DNA from: Dyadobacter subterraneus
GTDB taxonomy: Bacteria > Bacteroidota > Bacteroidia > Cytophagales > Spirosomataceae
Assembly: GCF_015221875.1 (NCBI RefSeq)
Contig: NZ_JACYGY010000001.1
Coordinates: forward strand, 4,442,501-4,506,500
Direction of reading: 5' to 3'
DNA: 64,000 nt
Shown here: positions 33,240 through 42,745 of the stretch, one piece after another
Layout: each line of letters opens with the position of its first letter
Numbering within the stretch: the first letter of the stretch is position 1
The notes under the pieces: model-generated
What the model was told of the DNA's origin: nothing
What the model saw: only the letters and a program-made list of their open reading frames with translations
The model's database searches: none
Position numbers and translations under genes: made by a program

Positions 33240-35384
33240 ATGAGATTTATATTTTTTTGGTTGCTCCTCACTCCGTTTTATTTATCGGCACAATCCATCG
33301 GTGATCAAAAATTCATCCAGGAAATTGTAACCATCCATTCTGTAAAGGACGGATTGCCGGAAGGAAAGGTTGATAAGATATATTTTCAAAACGGACTTCC
33401 TGTCGCCGAAATCCTGAAACAGAAAGTTCAGTTTCAAAATGGAAAATGGATAACAGGGAAAAATTCCGAATTCAAATCCCTTCAAAAGTCACCAACAATC
33501 CCGGGCAGAAAAGTACTTTCTTCCGTGGTTTATAAAGGTGGTCATATGTATGGCTGTGATGAGGGACTTTACTTTGTAAGCAACGGAAAAAAACCGGAGA
33601 GAATCTTCCCGGAAAGTGATAAATACGACTGGTCTTTAAAAAATGTGTCCGCACTGGTCATTGATTCAAAAGGCAGACTTTGGATCGGAGCAGACGAAGG
33701 TGTCGCTTATCTGGATGGGAAATCCTGGAAACTGTTTACCGGAAAAGAAGGATTGCCCTATAATAAATTTACCTGCGCTGCTGCCGGGCCGGATGGAATT
33801 GTATGGTTTGGAACAGAAAAAGGAGCTATCCAGGTAAAAAATGATTATTTCAAATACCGTTTTAGCCGCCGCTGGATGCCGGATGATTTTGTAAATGACA
33901 TTGCTGTGCAGGCAGACGGAACAGTTTGGATTGCCACGAATAATGGAATAAGCCAGATTGTTCCGGCTGAAATTTCACTGGAAGACAAGGCGAAAATCTT
34001 GACCAAACAGGTTGAAGAGAAACACAACCGGATGGGTTTTGTGGCGCCCAGTCACCTAAAAGAACAGTTCAATCCGGCGTCTTCCGAAGTTGCGATTTCT
34101 GATAATGATGGTATGTACACGTCCATGTATGGTGCGGCAAATGCATTTCGATATGCCGCAACCGGTGATCTGGAAGCGAAAGCCTTGGCAGAAAGAAGTT
34201 TTAAAGCCTGCAAATGGCTTGTTGATATCACACATGAAAAAGGTTTTCCTGCGCGCGTTATTATTCCTGTCGACTGGCATGAGCCTGTCAACGAAATTTA
34301 TAGTCAGGAAGCTAATCTTAGACACCAGCAGAAGGATCCGATGTGGAAAAGTATTTATCCGCGTTTTCCAAAAAGCAAGGACGGCAAATTTATGTGGAAG
34401 TGTGATACCAGTTCTGACGAGCTCGCAGGGCATTTCTTTTTTTACGGAATTTATTATGATCTGGTGGCGAAAACGGAAGAAGAGAAAAAAGAAGTCAGGG
34501 AAGTTGTAGGTGATATCATGGATCATATGATTCGTCACGGTTATAAGCTTGTCGATCATGACGGAAAAGTAACTCGCTGGGGTGATTTTTCGCCTGAATA
34601 TTTCAATTCTGTTTATGGATATGATCAGCGCGGTCTTAATTCCATGATCATGCTCTCATTTTTAAATGTGGCCAAACACGTAACAGGCGATGTAAAGTAT
34701 GATATGGAAGCAAAAATCCTTCGTGATAAATACAATTATCATATCAACGCGATGCATCCGAAAGAGTTTTTTCCACCGGAAAATGTGGTGCCTTGGGACA
34801 ACAATCTTTGTCTGATGAGTATGTACGGATTGATTAATTACGAGACAGATCCTTCGCTTTTATTAATGTACCGTCAGTCGTTGGAAATTGCCTGGCAGCA
34901 TATAAGTAAGCAGAAAAATGCATTTTGGGATGCGATTTACGCATCATTGGCAAACCGTTTCACAGCACTTGCAGACCAGAAATTTTTCGATAACAAAAAC
35001 CTGTTTCCAGAAAATCGGCTTTATGCTCCAAAAGTGGTTAAAAGCATGTACAAAGCCAGTAATAACCCGGATTTCATTCTTGAAAACCTTCAAAAAATCC
35101 CGCTGGATCTGATCGGTTATACGATGGATAATACACATCGCCTGGATGTCGTTTTTGACTCTTCACCTTTACAAAATGAAAATACTGGTTGGCGGACAGA
35201 TGGTTACGCCTTACCAGTTGACGAGCGCGGCCATGTGCGTCAGGACCGAGATGGTTTTGCCTTACTTGCTTCCGAGGGTGACGGGCACGACGAGCATGAA
35301 GGAACTTTCTTTTTGCTGCCCTATTATATGGCTTACTACCACGGATTATTAGGGAACGGAAACGTGACAAGTACAGGAAAGTAA
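33240..35384 (+). CDS. Secreted protein: regulator-type propeller repeats fused to an alpha-toroid domain
   Basis: 714 residues from the ATG at 33240 (a TTG-like start further upstream at 33195 would break the signal peptide). Signal peptide ends near LSAQS. Residues of about 30-250 contain propeller blades of the two-component regulator type (GRLWIGADEGVAYLDG, GIVWFGTEKGAIQ, GTVWIATNNGISQI). From about 280 on there is an alpha-rich domain resembling six-hairpin glycosidases (GAANAFRYAATGDLEAKALAE, WGDFSPEYFNSVYGYDQRG). No histidine kinase or membrane helix follows. Function not known; a secreted glycan-active enzyme with a binding propeller is one possibility. Confidence 0.75.
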   Translation: MRFIFFWLLLTPFYLSAQSIGDQKFIQEIVTIHSVKDGLPEGKVDKIYFQNGLPVAEILKQKVQFQNGKWITGKNSEFKSLQKSPTIPGRKVLSSVVYKGGHMYGCDEGLYFVSNGKKPERIFPESDKYDWSLKNVSALVIDSKGRLWIGADEGVAYLDGKSWKLFTGKEGLPYNKFTCAAAGPDGIVWFGTEKGAIQVKNDYFKYRFSRRWMPDDFVNDIAVQADGTVWIATNNGISQIVPAEISLEDKAKILTKQVEEKHNRMGFVAPSHLKEQFNPASSEVAISDNDGMYTSMYGAANAFRYAATGDLEAKALAERSFKACKWLVDITHEKGFPARVIIPVDWHEPVNEIYSQEANLRHQQKDPMWKSIYPRFPKSKDGKFMWKCDTSSDELAGHFFFYGIYYDLVAKTEEEKKEVREVVGDIMDHMIRHGYKLVDHDGKVTRWGDFSPEYFNSVYGYDQRGLNSMIMLSFLNVAKHVTGDVKYDMEAKILRDKYNYHINAMHPKEFFPPENVVPWDNNLCLMSMYGLINYETDPSLLLMYRQSLEIAWQHISKQKNAFWDAIYASLANRFTALADQKFFDNKNLFPENRLYAPKVVKSMYKASNNPDFILENLQKIPLDLIGYTMDNTHRLDVVFDSSPLQNENTGWRTDGYALPVDERGHVRQDRDGFALLASEGDGHDEHEGTFFLLPYYMAYYHGLLGNGNVTSTGK

Positions 35385-35406
35385 CAGCGTGATTCGACGC
35401 TTACAT

Positions 35407-35445
35407 CTTACCAAAAACGGAAAGTTACTTTTCGTTTTTGGTAAG
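35407..35445. terminator. Convergent hairpin terminator
   Basis: Perfect 13-base arms CTTACCAAAAACG (35407-35419) and CGTTTTTGGTAAG (35433-35445). The second arm overlaps the last codons of the minus-strand gene ending at 35425. It serves the plus-strand gene ending at 35384 and probably both. Confidence 0.65.
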
Positions 35446-36432
35446 TATCGTCTCAATACCTTTTCTGACATTACGGTGGATATTCCAGTGGAATCTGGCG
35501 CTTACAGGAATATGGTCTGAAAGAGGTAATCCTTCTTTATTGGAAAAAAGAAGATTCTCAAATTTGTAATCTGTCACTTTAAGATCAAGATCCTTACTGC
35601 TTTTAAATAGAATTTTGTCTACCGTTTCACAGGAATCGGTAATGGATAGAATATCTTCCGAGGGAAAATCTTTTAACAGATCAGGAAACTTTCCTTCATT
35701 TTTTTCAGAAACCCAGACATCGGTAAGCCCGTTTTCAGTATTGAGCAAACTGATATTATCATTGAAAAAACAATAACGGGCATTAAGATCACCCATTACA
35801 ATGACAGCGTTTTCAGAAGAATTCAGCTTGATGAAATCAGATAACTGTGTAATGTTTTTCCGTCTTGCCGCAGATGCTGAATTATGATTCCAGGCGTTGG
35901 CGTGTACGTTGTAAAAGTCGATGAAGACATCTTTCGCAACTTCAATCCTGCTGAACGAAAATCCTTTGGGTGTCAGACAATCCGTTCCGCTGCAATCCTT
36001 CCAGCGAATTCTCTGCAAATCGTGAACGGGAAATCTTGAAAGTGTATTCAATCCATCTCCAAAAGGTACTTTTCCTTTGTTTTTTGTCCGGAATGGATGC
36101 TTATTTCCTGAATTATAAAGGTATTTATTGTAGTTAAAATCCTCCTGAACGTGCGCTATATCAAAGCCGTTCAACTTCTCTCCTATTTCAGCAATACTCG
36201 AAGATCTTTTAGTAACCGCACTGGAAATAAATTCCGGCAAACCGGCGATATTATAAGTGATCACCGTAAACGCTCCTGCCTCCGTCATTTTCATTTCAGA
36301 AGAAAATAAAATGCTTTTAGAATTTTGAGCCAAACAATTTAATGAGATCGCCGATTCCCATAACAACAGGGTAATCAACAGCTTAAAAAACAAAATACTA
36401 TCACGCCTGTTTTGCCAAACTAGAAAATGCAT
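35425..36432 (-). CDS. Secreted endonuclease/exonuclease/phosphatase-family protein
   Basis: 335 residues with an N-terminal signal (hydrophobic 14-30). Family motifs in order: TYNIAGLPEF, DIAHVQEDFNYN (metal-binding Glu), FYNVHANA, VIMGDLNARY and final LPLSDHIPVSARF (SDH). This fold hydrolyses phosphodiesters, including DNA or sphingomyelin; the phrase PFGDGLNTLSRFPV and CSGTDCLTPKGF with paired Cys resembles the sphingomyelinase-like subgroup. Substrate remains open. The last codons sit inside a hairpin terminator. Confidence 0.85.
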   Translation of the reverse strand: MHFLVWQNRRDSILFFKLLITLLLWESAISLNCLAQNSKSILFSSEMKMTEAGAFTVITYNIAGLPEFISSAVTKRSSSIAEIGEKLNGFDIAHVQEDFNYNKYLYNSGNKHPFRTKNKGKVPFGDGLNTLSRFPVHDLQRIRWKDCSGTDCLTPKGFSFSRIEVAKDVFIDFYNVHANAWNHNSASAARRKNITQLSDFIKLNSSENAVIVMGDLNARYCFFNDNISLLNTENGLTDVWVSEKNEGKFPDLLKDFPSEDILSITDSCETVDKILFKSSKDLDLKVTDYKFENLLFSNKEGLPLSDHIPVSARFHWNIHRNVRKGIETILTKNEK

Positions 36433-36567
36433 CTTTCGCTTCTTAAAGGGAATACGAAATTAGCTTCTCAACATGAACAGCAGTCGCGATAAATGTTAAT
36501 GAATTATTAAATGTGTTTCGCTGTGCCCTGGTTAATTACCACCTGGTCACAACATACCTACGAAGCA

Positions 36568-36620
36568 AACGAAAAGACAGATCACCGGTTTTTTAAAAAT
36601 CGGTGATCTGTCTTTTCGTT
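36568..36620. terminator. Long perfect inverted repeat, bidirectional terminator
   Basis: Perfect 20-base arms at 36568-36587 and 36601-36620 around a 13-base AT-rich loop. The stem ends CGTTTTTT-like inside the loop and it lies 52 bases from the stop of the permease gene. It is unusually long for a terminator. Confidence 0.6.
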
Positions 36621-36671
36621 AATATTCTAACTCAAAGAAATTAAGATATCATTTACTGATTTATTCGAAGG

Positions 36672-39032
36672 TTATTCACTTTTTAAACTTTTGACAGGAT
36701 TCATGAATGCAGCTTTGACAGCCTGAAAGCTTACAGTGATCAGGGCAATAACGAGAGCAGCGATACCCGCGACTACAAAATACCACCACTCCATCTCAAT
36801 TCGGTAGGCGTATTTTTCAAGCCAGTTTTTTAGAAAATACCAGGAAATTGGAAAAGCAATTAATGCTGCTATCGCAACCAGCTTGACAAAATCTGCCGAG
36901 AGCATTCCTACCAGATTAGGGACACTTGCACCCAAAACTTTCCGGACACCAATTTCTTTTGTCCGCTGTTCGGCCGTGAATGCGGCCAGTCCGAATAAAC
37001 CAAGGCATGAAATAAAAATGGCCAGAAAAGCAAAGTAACCTGACAGCCGGCTTACGACTTTTTCAGACTTGTATTGCTTGCCGAACTCCTGGTCGGCAAA
37101 CTGATATTTGAGCGGGAAAGCCGGGTTAAATCTTTTAAATACTTCTTCAAGGCTTGCTATGGCTTGCTTCGTTTGTCCGGCCTGAGTCCGGATTATGGCC
37201 GCGCCGTAAGTTTCATTTTTAGATTGAAGGCCAACGATCAAGGGCTCGATAGCCACATGCAGCGATCCAATATGAAAATCCTTCATCAACCCGATTATTT
37301 TTCCTTTCTTGCCCCAAAGCGTAAGCTCCTTTCCAACCGGATCTTTATACCCTATCTTTTTAGCGGCTGCCTCATTTACCAAATAATTTGTTGAATCAGT
37401 ACCATAAGATGGACTAAAATCCCGTCCGTCTACCAGTTTGATACCCATCGTTTTGATAAAGTCGTAACCCGCGGGATTAACATTGAACAAAAGCTCCTGA
37501 GTGGTGTCCTTGCCTGGCCAGGTCACACCCATGGTTGAACTTCCATAATTTAATGGGTTTGCCTGTGAAAGGGAAACTGATTTGATACCTGGCTCATTTT
37601 CGAGCACCTGTTTGAATGAAGCGAAATTTTTCTCCATACTTTTATCGATGTCCGATATGTACATCAGATTTTCCCGCTCAAAGCCAAGGTTTTTTGTCTG
37701 AATATACTGAATCTGGCGGTAGACAACGATCATTGATAAAATTAGCAGGATCGATAATCCAAACTGGAAAACAACAAGTCCTTGGCGAAAATAAGCAGCG
37801 CTTGGTTTAAATTTCAGTGCACCTTTTAATACCGATACAGGATTGAGTGATGACATAAACAAGGCCGGATAACTGCCTGCGATGATTCCTGTGACGACCG
37901 TTAAACCAAGCAGAAGAAACAGCAGGTAAGGGCTTGTTATATCAAAACGTAAACTCTTCTCAGTCAATTCATTGAAAGAAGAAAGCATAGCCAGCACGAT
38001 TATCATGGCAAAAATAAGCGCCAGAAAAGTGATCATAACTGATTCGCCCATGAACTGGCCTATCAGGCTTGTCCGGTAAGCTCCAACCACCTTACGCAGA
38101 CCCACTTCCTTAGCTCTTTTCACAGACCGGGCAGTGGCCAGATTCATAAAATTGATACAGGCAATGACAAGTATAAAAATCGCAACAATCGTAAAAAGAC
38201 GCACATATTCAATCCTTCCGCCATTTTGTTTTCCCGCTTCCCATTTTGAATACAGATAAGTATTGCCATAATTGATAAGGAAAAGCTCAACATTACTGCC
38301 TTTATTTTTTGTCTTGACATACCCTCTGATTTTTTCAGAAACTTTATCCGCCGACGCGTTTTTTGACAATAATACAATGCACTGCGGACCATTGTTTCCC
38401 CATTCCTGCGCCCATTTCTGGTCTTTCTTCCACCGGTCAAAATTCATCAGAAAATCAAACTTCATGGAAGAATTGGATGGAATTTCTTCCAGTATTCCGG
38501 TGACGATCTTGTCTTCTTTATTATCAATCCGGATGGTTTTGCCCATCGGATCGACGCCTTTAAAATATTTATCCGCAAGCTTTTTTGAAATAACTACGCC
38601 ATCCGGACGATTAAGCGCTGTTTTGGGATCTCCTTCACTTAACCCAAAAGAGAACATACTTAAAAAATCCCCCTGCACATAACGTCCTTTTTCGTTATCA
38701 AAATTATCGCCGACTTTAAAAACAGGCTGAGTTTCCCAAAGCAGCTGACTTGCTTTTTCTATTTCAGGAATGTCCTTTGTAATATTTTCAGCCAGGATCG
38801 CCGGTGTTGATGCATATGTATTAATAGCTCCGGAATAATGCTGGTTTTCCATGACGTAGAAAAGACGGCTGTCGTTGGCATGGAACCTGTCCATTTTCAA
38901 CTCGTCCTGCACCCAAAGCATGATCAGCAGGCTGCACGCCATACCCAATGAAAGTCCAAGAATATTGATCAGGCTGAAAGTCTTGTTTTTGATAAGATTT
39001 CGCCACGCAATTTTGAAGTAGTTCTTAAACAT
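36672..39032 (-). CDS. ABC transporter permease (MacB/FtsX type)
   Basis: 786 residues. N-terminal IAWRNLIKNKTFSLINILGLSLGMACSLLI opens a MacB_PCD periplasmic domain, then three FtsX-type helices around 285-400 with RSVKRAKEVGLRKVVGA; a second periplasmic domain and a second FtsX unit follow, with EQRTKEIGVRKVLGAS (about 690-705) and ending MNPVKSLKSE. This duplicated layout is the common Bacteroidota type that acts as half of a mechanotransmission transporter for antimicrobials or lipoproteins. No ATPase gene is adjacent. Start ATG 39032. Confidence 0.92.
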   Translation of the reverse strand: MFKNYFKIAWRNLIKNKTFSLINILGLSLGMACSLLIMLWVQDELKMDRFHANDSRLFYVMENQHYSGAINTYASTPAILAENITKDIPEIEKASQLLWETQPVFKVGDNFDNEKGRYVQGDFLSMFSFGLSEGDPKTALNRPDGVVISKKLADKYFKGVDPMGKTIRIDNKEDKIVTGILEEIPSNSSMKFDFLMNFDRWKKDQKWAQEWGNNGPQCIVLLSKNASADKVSEKIRGYVKTKNKGSNVELFLINYGNTYLYSKWEAGKQNGGRIEYVRLFTIVAIFILVIACINFMNLATARSVKRAKEVGLRKVVGAYRTSLIGQFMGESVMITFLALIFAMIIVLAMLSSFNELTEKSLRFDITSPYLLFLLLGLTVVTGIIAGSYPALFMSSLNPVSVLKGALKFKPSAAYFRQGLVVFQFGLSILLILSMIVVYRQIQYIQTKNLGFERENLMYISDIDKSMEKNFASFKQVLENEPGIKSVSLSQANPLNYGSSTMGVTWPGKDTTQELLFNVNPAGYDFIKTMGIKLVDGRDFSPSYGTDSTNYLVNEAAAKKIGYKDPVGKELTLWGKKGKIIGLMKDFHIGSLHVAIEPLIVGLQSKNETYGAAIIRTQAGQTKQAIASLEEVFKRFNPAFPLKYQFADQEFGKQYKSEKVVSRLSGYFAFLAIFISCLGLFGLAAFTAEQRTKEIGVRKVLGASVPNLVGMLSADFVKLVAIAALIAFPISWYFLKNWLEKYAYRIEMEWWYFVVAGIAALVIALITVSFQAVKAAFMNPVKSLKSE

Positions 39033-39193
39033 AGGTATAGCAATTTTATTGATCGATCGAAATACGCAGCCCTACCGAACAAAATTATGCCAATTTGGTA
39101 ATCAGATATTTACAAAAATTAGAAGAAACAAAAACGTTCAGAACCGGACATTCTTGTTCAGAACTGGACAGGCTTTTTACTCTGAATTTTTAC

Positions 39194-39679
39194 TTAGAAA
39201 TGATCAGAAGAAAACGCCAGAGGAAGCAGGTTATCTGCACTTTCGAGAAGGATAATTTTCCCCTGTGGATTGCTCAGAATAACTTCAATATGACTTTGCT
39301 GACGCTGCGTGGCTTCAAGTAGACTTTGTCTGCAAATCCCGCATGGAGATAAAATATTTTCGGTCGAACTATCGTCGGCGCTATTGTGATATGAAATTGC
39401 AACCGCCACAATTTTTTCGTTTGGAAAGAAAGAAGATGCAGCCGACAACGCTACACGTTCAGCGCAAATTCCGGCCGGGAAAGATGCGTTTTCCTGATTG
39501 CTTCCTTTTACAATCTCACCATTTGACAATAAAAGCGCTGCGCCCACATGAAATTTCGAATACGGCGCGTAAGAAAGATTTATAGCTTCTTTCGATGCTT
39601 TTAGAAGTTTTTGCAAATTTCCATCCAGTTGCTGGTCATTTTCAAATAATTGGTATTCAAAGGAAAGTTGTATTTTCAT
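39194..39679 (-). CDS. cdd: Cytidine deaminase
   Basis: 161 residues from the ATG at 39679 (an upstream in-frame start at 39718 adds 13 non-family residues). Zinc-binding motifs CAERVAL and PCGICRQ, substrate motif FHVGAALL and the NASFP segment are intact. It deaminates cytidine and deoxycytidine to uridine forms in pyrimidine salvage. Length fits the tetrameric T-CDA type. Stand-alone gene next to the permease, with no operon partner. Confidence 0.92.
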   Translation of the reverse strand: MKIQLSFEYQLFENDQQLDGNLQKLLKASKEAINLSYAPYSKFHVGAALLLSNGEIVKGSNQENASFPAGICAERVALSAASSFFPNEKIVAVAISYHNSADDSSTENILSPCGICRQSLLEATQRQQSHIEVILSNPQGKIILLESADNLLPLAFSSDHF

Positions 39680-40019
39680 TAGTGGCTTTATTTTCAGGTT
39701 TATTATGGGCTGTGTCATTCATGCCAAACATCTGCAAGCTAATCTGTTTAAGAAACAAATCTTCAATCCTTCATTCTAAAAATATCAATCCAGCAGTATT
39801 CCTGATATTTTTTCAGATCATCTGAGGCCTGAAAATATATTTTATCAGTATGTATTAAAGGACACAGGAAAATTGAATTTTTTGAGTAAAAAAATATAAT
39901 ATCCTGCTTAGCAAAAGAAAGCCTAGCATCAACTTTTAATGTCGGACACAGAGTCCTCCTAATATAAACCACTTAACCAGAATCTTAAAATGCAGGAAAA
40001 GAGTAAAGGAAATGATAAA
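39680..40019. other. Divergent intergenic region
   Basis: About 340 bases between cdd and the Gfo/Idh/MocA gene. Apart from a small dyad TCAGAT-C-ATCTGA (39813-39825) and AT-rich sequence I see nothing with confidence. Confidence 0.4.
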
Positions 40020-41456
40020 ATGGCTTCTTCCAGAAGAGATTTTATCAAAACATCCGGTTTGGCAGCAGCCGCATTTATGATCGTTCCACGCCATGTAATT
40101 GGCGGAAAAGACTTTTTGGCACCAAGCGACAGATTAGTCGTTGCCGGTGTTGGTGTCGGCGGAAAAGGAAGATCTGATATTAACAATTTTGCCAAAAGCG
40201 GAAAAGCAGATATCGGTTTCTTATGTGATGTGGATGACAGAAGTGCTGCCGAAAGTGTCAAGAATTTCCCAAAAGCAAAATATTACAAAGACTGGCGGGT
40301 ATTGTTTGAAAAAGAATCGAAAAATTTTGATGCGGTATCCGTTTCGACGCCTGACCACATGCACGCGGTAATTGCCATGGGTGCCATGCAGCTTGGCAAA
40401 CATGTATATGTGCAAAAACCAATGACACACGATATTTACGAAGCACGCCAGCTTACAGAAGCAGCTGCACGTTATAAAGTGGTGACGCAAATGGGAAATC
40501 AGGGTTCGTCTGGTGATGGCGTAAGACAATTGCATGAGTGGTACGATGCCGGAACGATTGGTAAAGTTCACACCGTTTATATCTGGACAAACCGGCCGAT
40601 CTGGCCACAGGGCATTCCATGGCCAACTGAAAAACCACCAGTTCCACAAGGACTTGACTGGGATTTATGGCTGGGTACAGCACCTCAAAAAGCTTATGTT
40701 GACAAACTGATCCCGGGAAGCTGGAGAGGCTGGTGGGATTATGGAACAGGCGCTTTGGGTGATTTGGGCTGCCATTTAATGGAAGCACCTTTCCGTGTTC
40801 TTGGACTAAAATATGCCCTTGACGTACAGGCAAGTGTGAGTAGTGTATTTACTGATTTTGGTAAAAGAGGAATTTTCCCGGACAGTTGTCCGCCATCAAG
40901 TCACGCTACATTAACTTTCCCGAAAACAGCAAAAACAAAAGGACCGGTAACCATGCACTGGATGGATGGCGGTATAAAACCTGAACGTCCGGAAGAATTA
41001 GGGCCAAACGAATTATTTGGTGACGGCAATAGCGGTATCTTATTTGTTGGTACCAAAGGTAAAATGATGGCCAGCGAATATGCCGCTAATCCAAGATTGT
41101 TGCCACTTTCAAGGATGGAGGAAGTAAAAGTAAAACAAAAGTTTGCGCGTGTACCAGGCAGTGCAGAAGGTCACTATGCCCAGTGGGTAGAAGGTGCTAT
41201 TGCAGGTTATGGCAATATGGAACTTAGCTCTCCTTTTGAACTTGCAGGCCCATTGACCGAAGCAATTCTAATGGCCAACCTGGCAATCAGAGGCGCCGAT
41301 ATGCCAAAACCAAGAGAAAATGGAAAAGGATATGACTACCCTGGTGCTAATCTGAAGATGCTTTGGGATTACAAAAACATGAAAGTGACCAACTTCGATG
41401 ATGTGAATCAGTATGTAAAACGTACGTATCGCGAGGGTTGGAGTTTGGGTGTTTAA
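40020..41456 (+). CDS. Gfo/Idh/MocA-family oxidoreductase with Tat signal
   Basis: 478 residues from ATG 40020 (a start at 39990 adds ten residues). Twin-arginine signal SRRDFIKTSG, then Rossmann motif VVAGVGVGGKGRSD, and the family Lys in VQKPMTHDIYEAR. The C-terminal part (DWDLWLGTAP, GSWRGWWDYGTGALGDLGCHLMEAPF in outline) is typical of large exported Bacteroidota members, which act on sugars or glycosides with tightly bound NAD. Export through Tat fits a protein that folds with its cofactor first. Precise substrate unknown; neighbours are GH125 and GH116. Confidence 0.9.
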   Translation: MASSRRDFIKTSGLAAAAFMIVPRHVIGGKDFLAPSDRLVVAGVGVGGKGRSDINNFAKSGKADIGFLCDVDDRSAAESVKNFPKAKYYKDWRVLFEKESKNFDAVSVSTPDHMHAVIAMGAMQLGKHVYVQKPMTHDIYEARQLTEAAARYKVVTQMGNQGSSGDGVRQLHEWYDAGTIGKVHTVYIWTNRPIWPQGIPWPTEKPPVPQGLDWDLWLGTAPQKAYVDKLIPGSWRGWWDYGTGALGDLGCHLMEAPFRVLGLKYALDVQASVSSVFTDFGKRGIFPDSCPPSSHATLTFPKTAKTKGPVTMHWMDGGIKPERPEELGPNELFGDGNSGILFVGTKGKMMASEYAANPRLLPLSRMEEVKVKQKFARVPGSAEGHYAQWVEGAIAGYGNMELSSPFELAGPLTEAILMANLAIRGADMPKPRENGKGYDYPGANLKMLWDYKNMKVTNFDDVNQYVKRTYREGWSLGV

Positions 41457-41492
41457 GCTTTGACTAGCGCTTTGTCAGTTAAATATTTTAGA

Positions 41493-41527
41493 AGAGTGGC
41501 TGAATTCCCAGAGGATTCAGCCTCTCT
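41493..41527 (+). terminator. Terminator between convergent genes
   Basis: AGAG-T-GGCTGAAT paired with ATTCAGCC-T-CTCT (one internal T-T mismatch), then TTGTTTG. Ends the oxidoreductase gene, possibly also the DUF2341 gene on the other strand. Confidence 0.6.
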
Positions 41528-41541
41528 TTGTTTGAAGATCT

Positions 41542-42555
41542 TTAATTATTCTGCTCCACTCCTACCACAGCTTTCAGTTCAGGACCTGAATATTTACTTA
41601 CCGAGATATAAGCAAAATTATCCCAGCTATCATTATCCAATGTTCTTAAAGCCAGCTTTGAAACTGCATTTTTAAGTGGAATTTCAACCGTCACTTCGTC
41701 TTGTTTTCCGAAAAGTTTTTTACCATCAAACCAATATTCAGCCCTTCTCCATTGATCTGTAATAATAGTATTTGGTAATTTTATTAAAGGTGCGCTTTTG
41801 AGACTTCCAATGCTGGCGCTGTCAAATAACATTACATAATTTGTTCCGCTTGCGGCCCAATCCGTGTGATCGCCAAAGGCAAGCCAGTTATTCCAGCCTC
41901 CCACACCTGCTCTCACCCAATGACCGTCCGCACCTTCCCGTTGATACAATGTGCGAACGATCATTTTTCCTGTGACATTAAAATTGGCAGTCACAACGCC
42001 GTCCTGTCCATCAGTTTCTTTGAGTTTTAAATAACCATCTTTTTCAATAATCTCACCTATGGATGTATTTGTCCATTTTTTGGTAAAATCGCCATCTTCA
42101 AAATCGTCAAAAAAAAGAAAAGTCTTATCTCCGTTTGATACCGGCGCGGCTTTCGAATTTCCATAAAACATGAAAATTGAATTTTGTGATTTAGCTTTTA
42201 GGACTGGTATTTTTACCCAAATAATGGTATTCCCACCTTTATTCCATTGCTCAGTCCAATAAGCCAAACCGCTGTCTTTGAGCTTTCCAGAGGATGTAGA
42301 AAAACGAATATCAGAACCCTCCGCTTTTGTTTTTGAAAAATCGAAATCGTTGGTACTGAATTTAATTTGGACTACTACATCTGTTGCCGCATCGCCTTTA
42401 TTATCAATTGTGATCTCTCTTTTAAATTGCCATTTCTCAACTTTGACCCTCGTAGTATTTGGTTTTGTAAGAGGAATTTTAGCTTGGAGATTTTCAGATT
42501 TTAGTAGGAAAAGAAACGTGAGAACTACGGCAATGCATGTAAATTTTCGGGTCAT
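41542..42555 (-). CDS. DUF2341-domain secreted protein
   Basis: 337 residues from ATG 42555 (MTRKFTCIAVVL); a GTG at 42570 is less likely. Signal peptide 1-24. DUF2341 covers about 55-145 with the typical DVVVQIKFSTNDFDF, LAYWTEQWNKGGNTIIWVKIP and NSIFMFYGNSKA wording; the C-terminal half is a LamG/concanavalin-like fold starting FDDFEDGDFTKKW. Such proteins bind carbohydrates or ions and often occur with glycan-degrading genes. It overlaps the small ParD-like gene region. No enzymatic motif seen. Confidence 0.82.
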   Translation of the reverse strand: MTRKFTCIAVVLTFLFLLKSENLQAKIPLTKPNTTRVKVEKWQFKREITIDNKGDAATDVVVQIKFSTNDFDFSKTKAEGSDIRFSTSSGKLKDSGLAYWTEQWNKGGNTIIWVKIPVLKAKSQNSIFMFYGNSKAAPVSNGDKTFLFFDDFEDGDFTKKWTNTSIGEIIEKDGYLKLKETDGQDGVVTANFNVTGKMIVRTLYQREGADGHWVRAGVGGWNNWLAFGDHTDWAASGTNYVMLFDSASIGSLKSAPLIKLPNTIITDQWRRAEYWFDGKKLFGKQDEVTVEIPLKNAVSKLALRTLDNDSWDNFAYISVSKYSGPELKAVVGVEQNN

Positions 42556-42556
42556 T

Positions 42557-42745
42557 TTATTTTGCTTCACTGTATTTATTAAAAATTATAAGACGACTTG
42601 CCTTTGCATTGGCCGCAAGATTCTCCTTTAATTTTGCTTTAAAGTCTACTGGATCAAAATTTTCTATCCAACCACTCCCTTCTCCTTCAATAAGTGCTTG
42701 TCTTAATAATCTTAGTTTTTGCTCTTCTAATTTATTTTTATCCAT
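42557..42745 (-). CDS. ParD-type antitoxin fragment, no toxin partner
   Basis: 62 residues. The stretch LEEQKLRLLRQALIEGEGSGWIENFDPVDFKAKL (in outline) matches the toxin-binding C-terminal half of ParD antitoxins. The N-terminal ribbon-helix-helix DNA-binding half is missing: a stop codon lies two codons before the ATG. The tail NAKASRLIIFNKYSEAK is not typical. The ParE toxin gene expected next is absent; the stop sits 2 bases before the DUF2341 start. Best read as a decayed toxin-antitoxin module, possibly still translated. Confidence 0.55.
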   Translation of the reverse strand: MDKNKLEEQKLRLLRQALIEGEGSGWIENFDPVDFKAKLKENLAANAKASRLIIFNKYSEAK

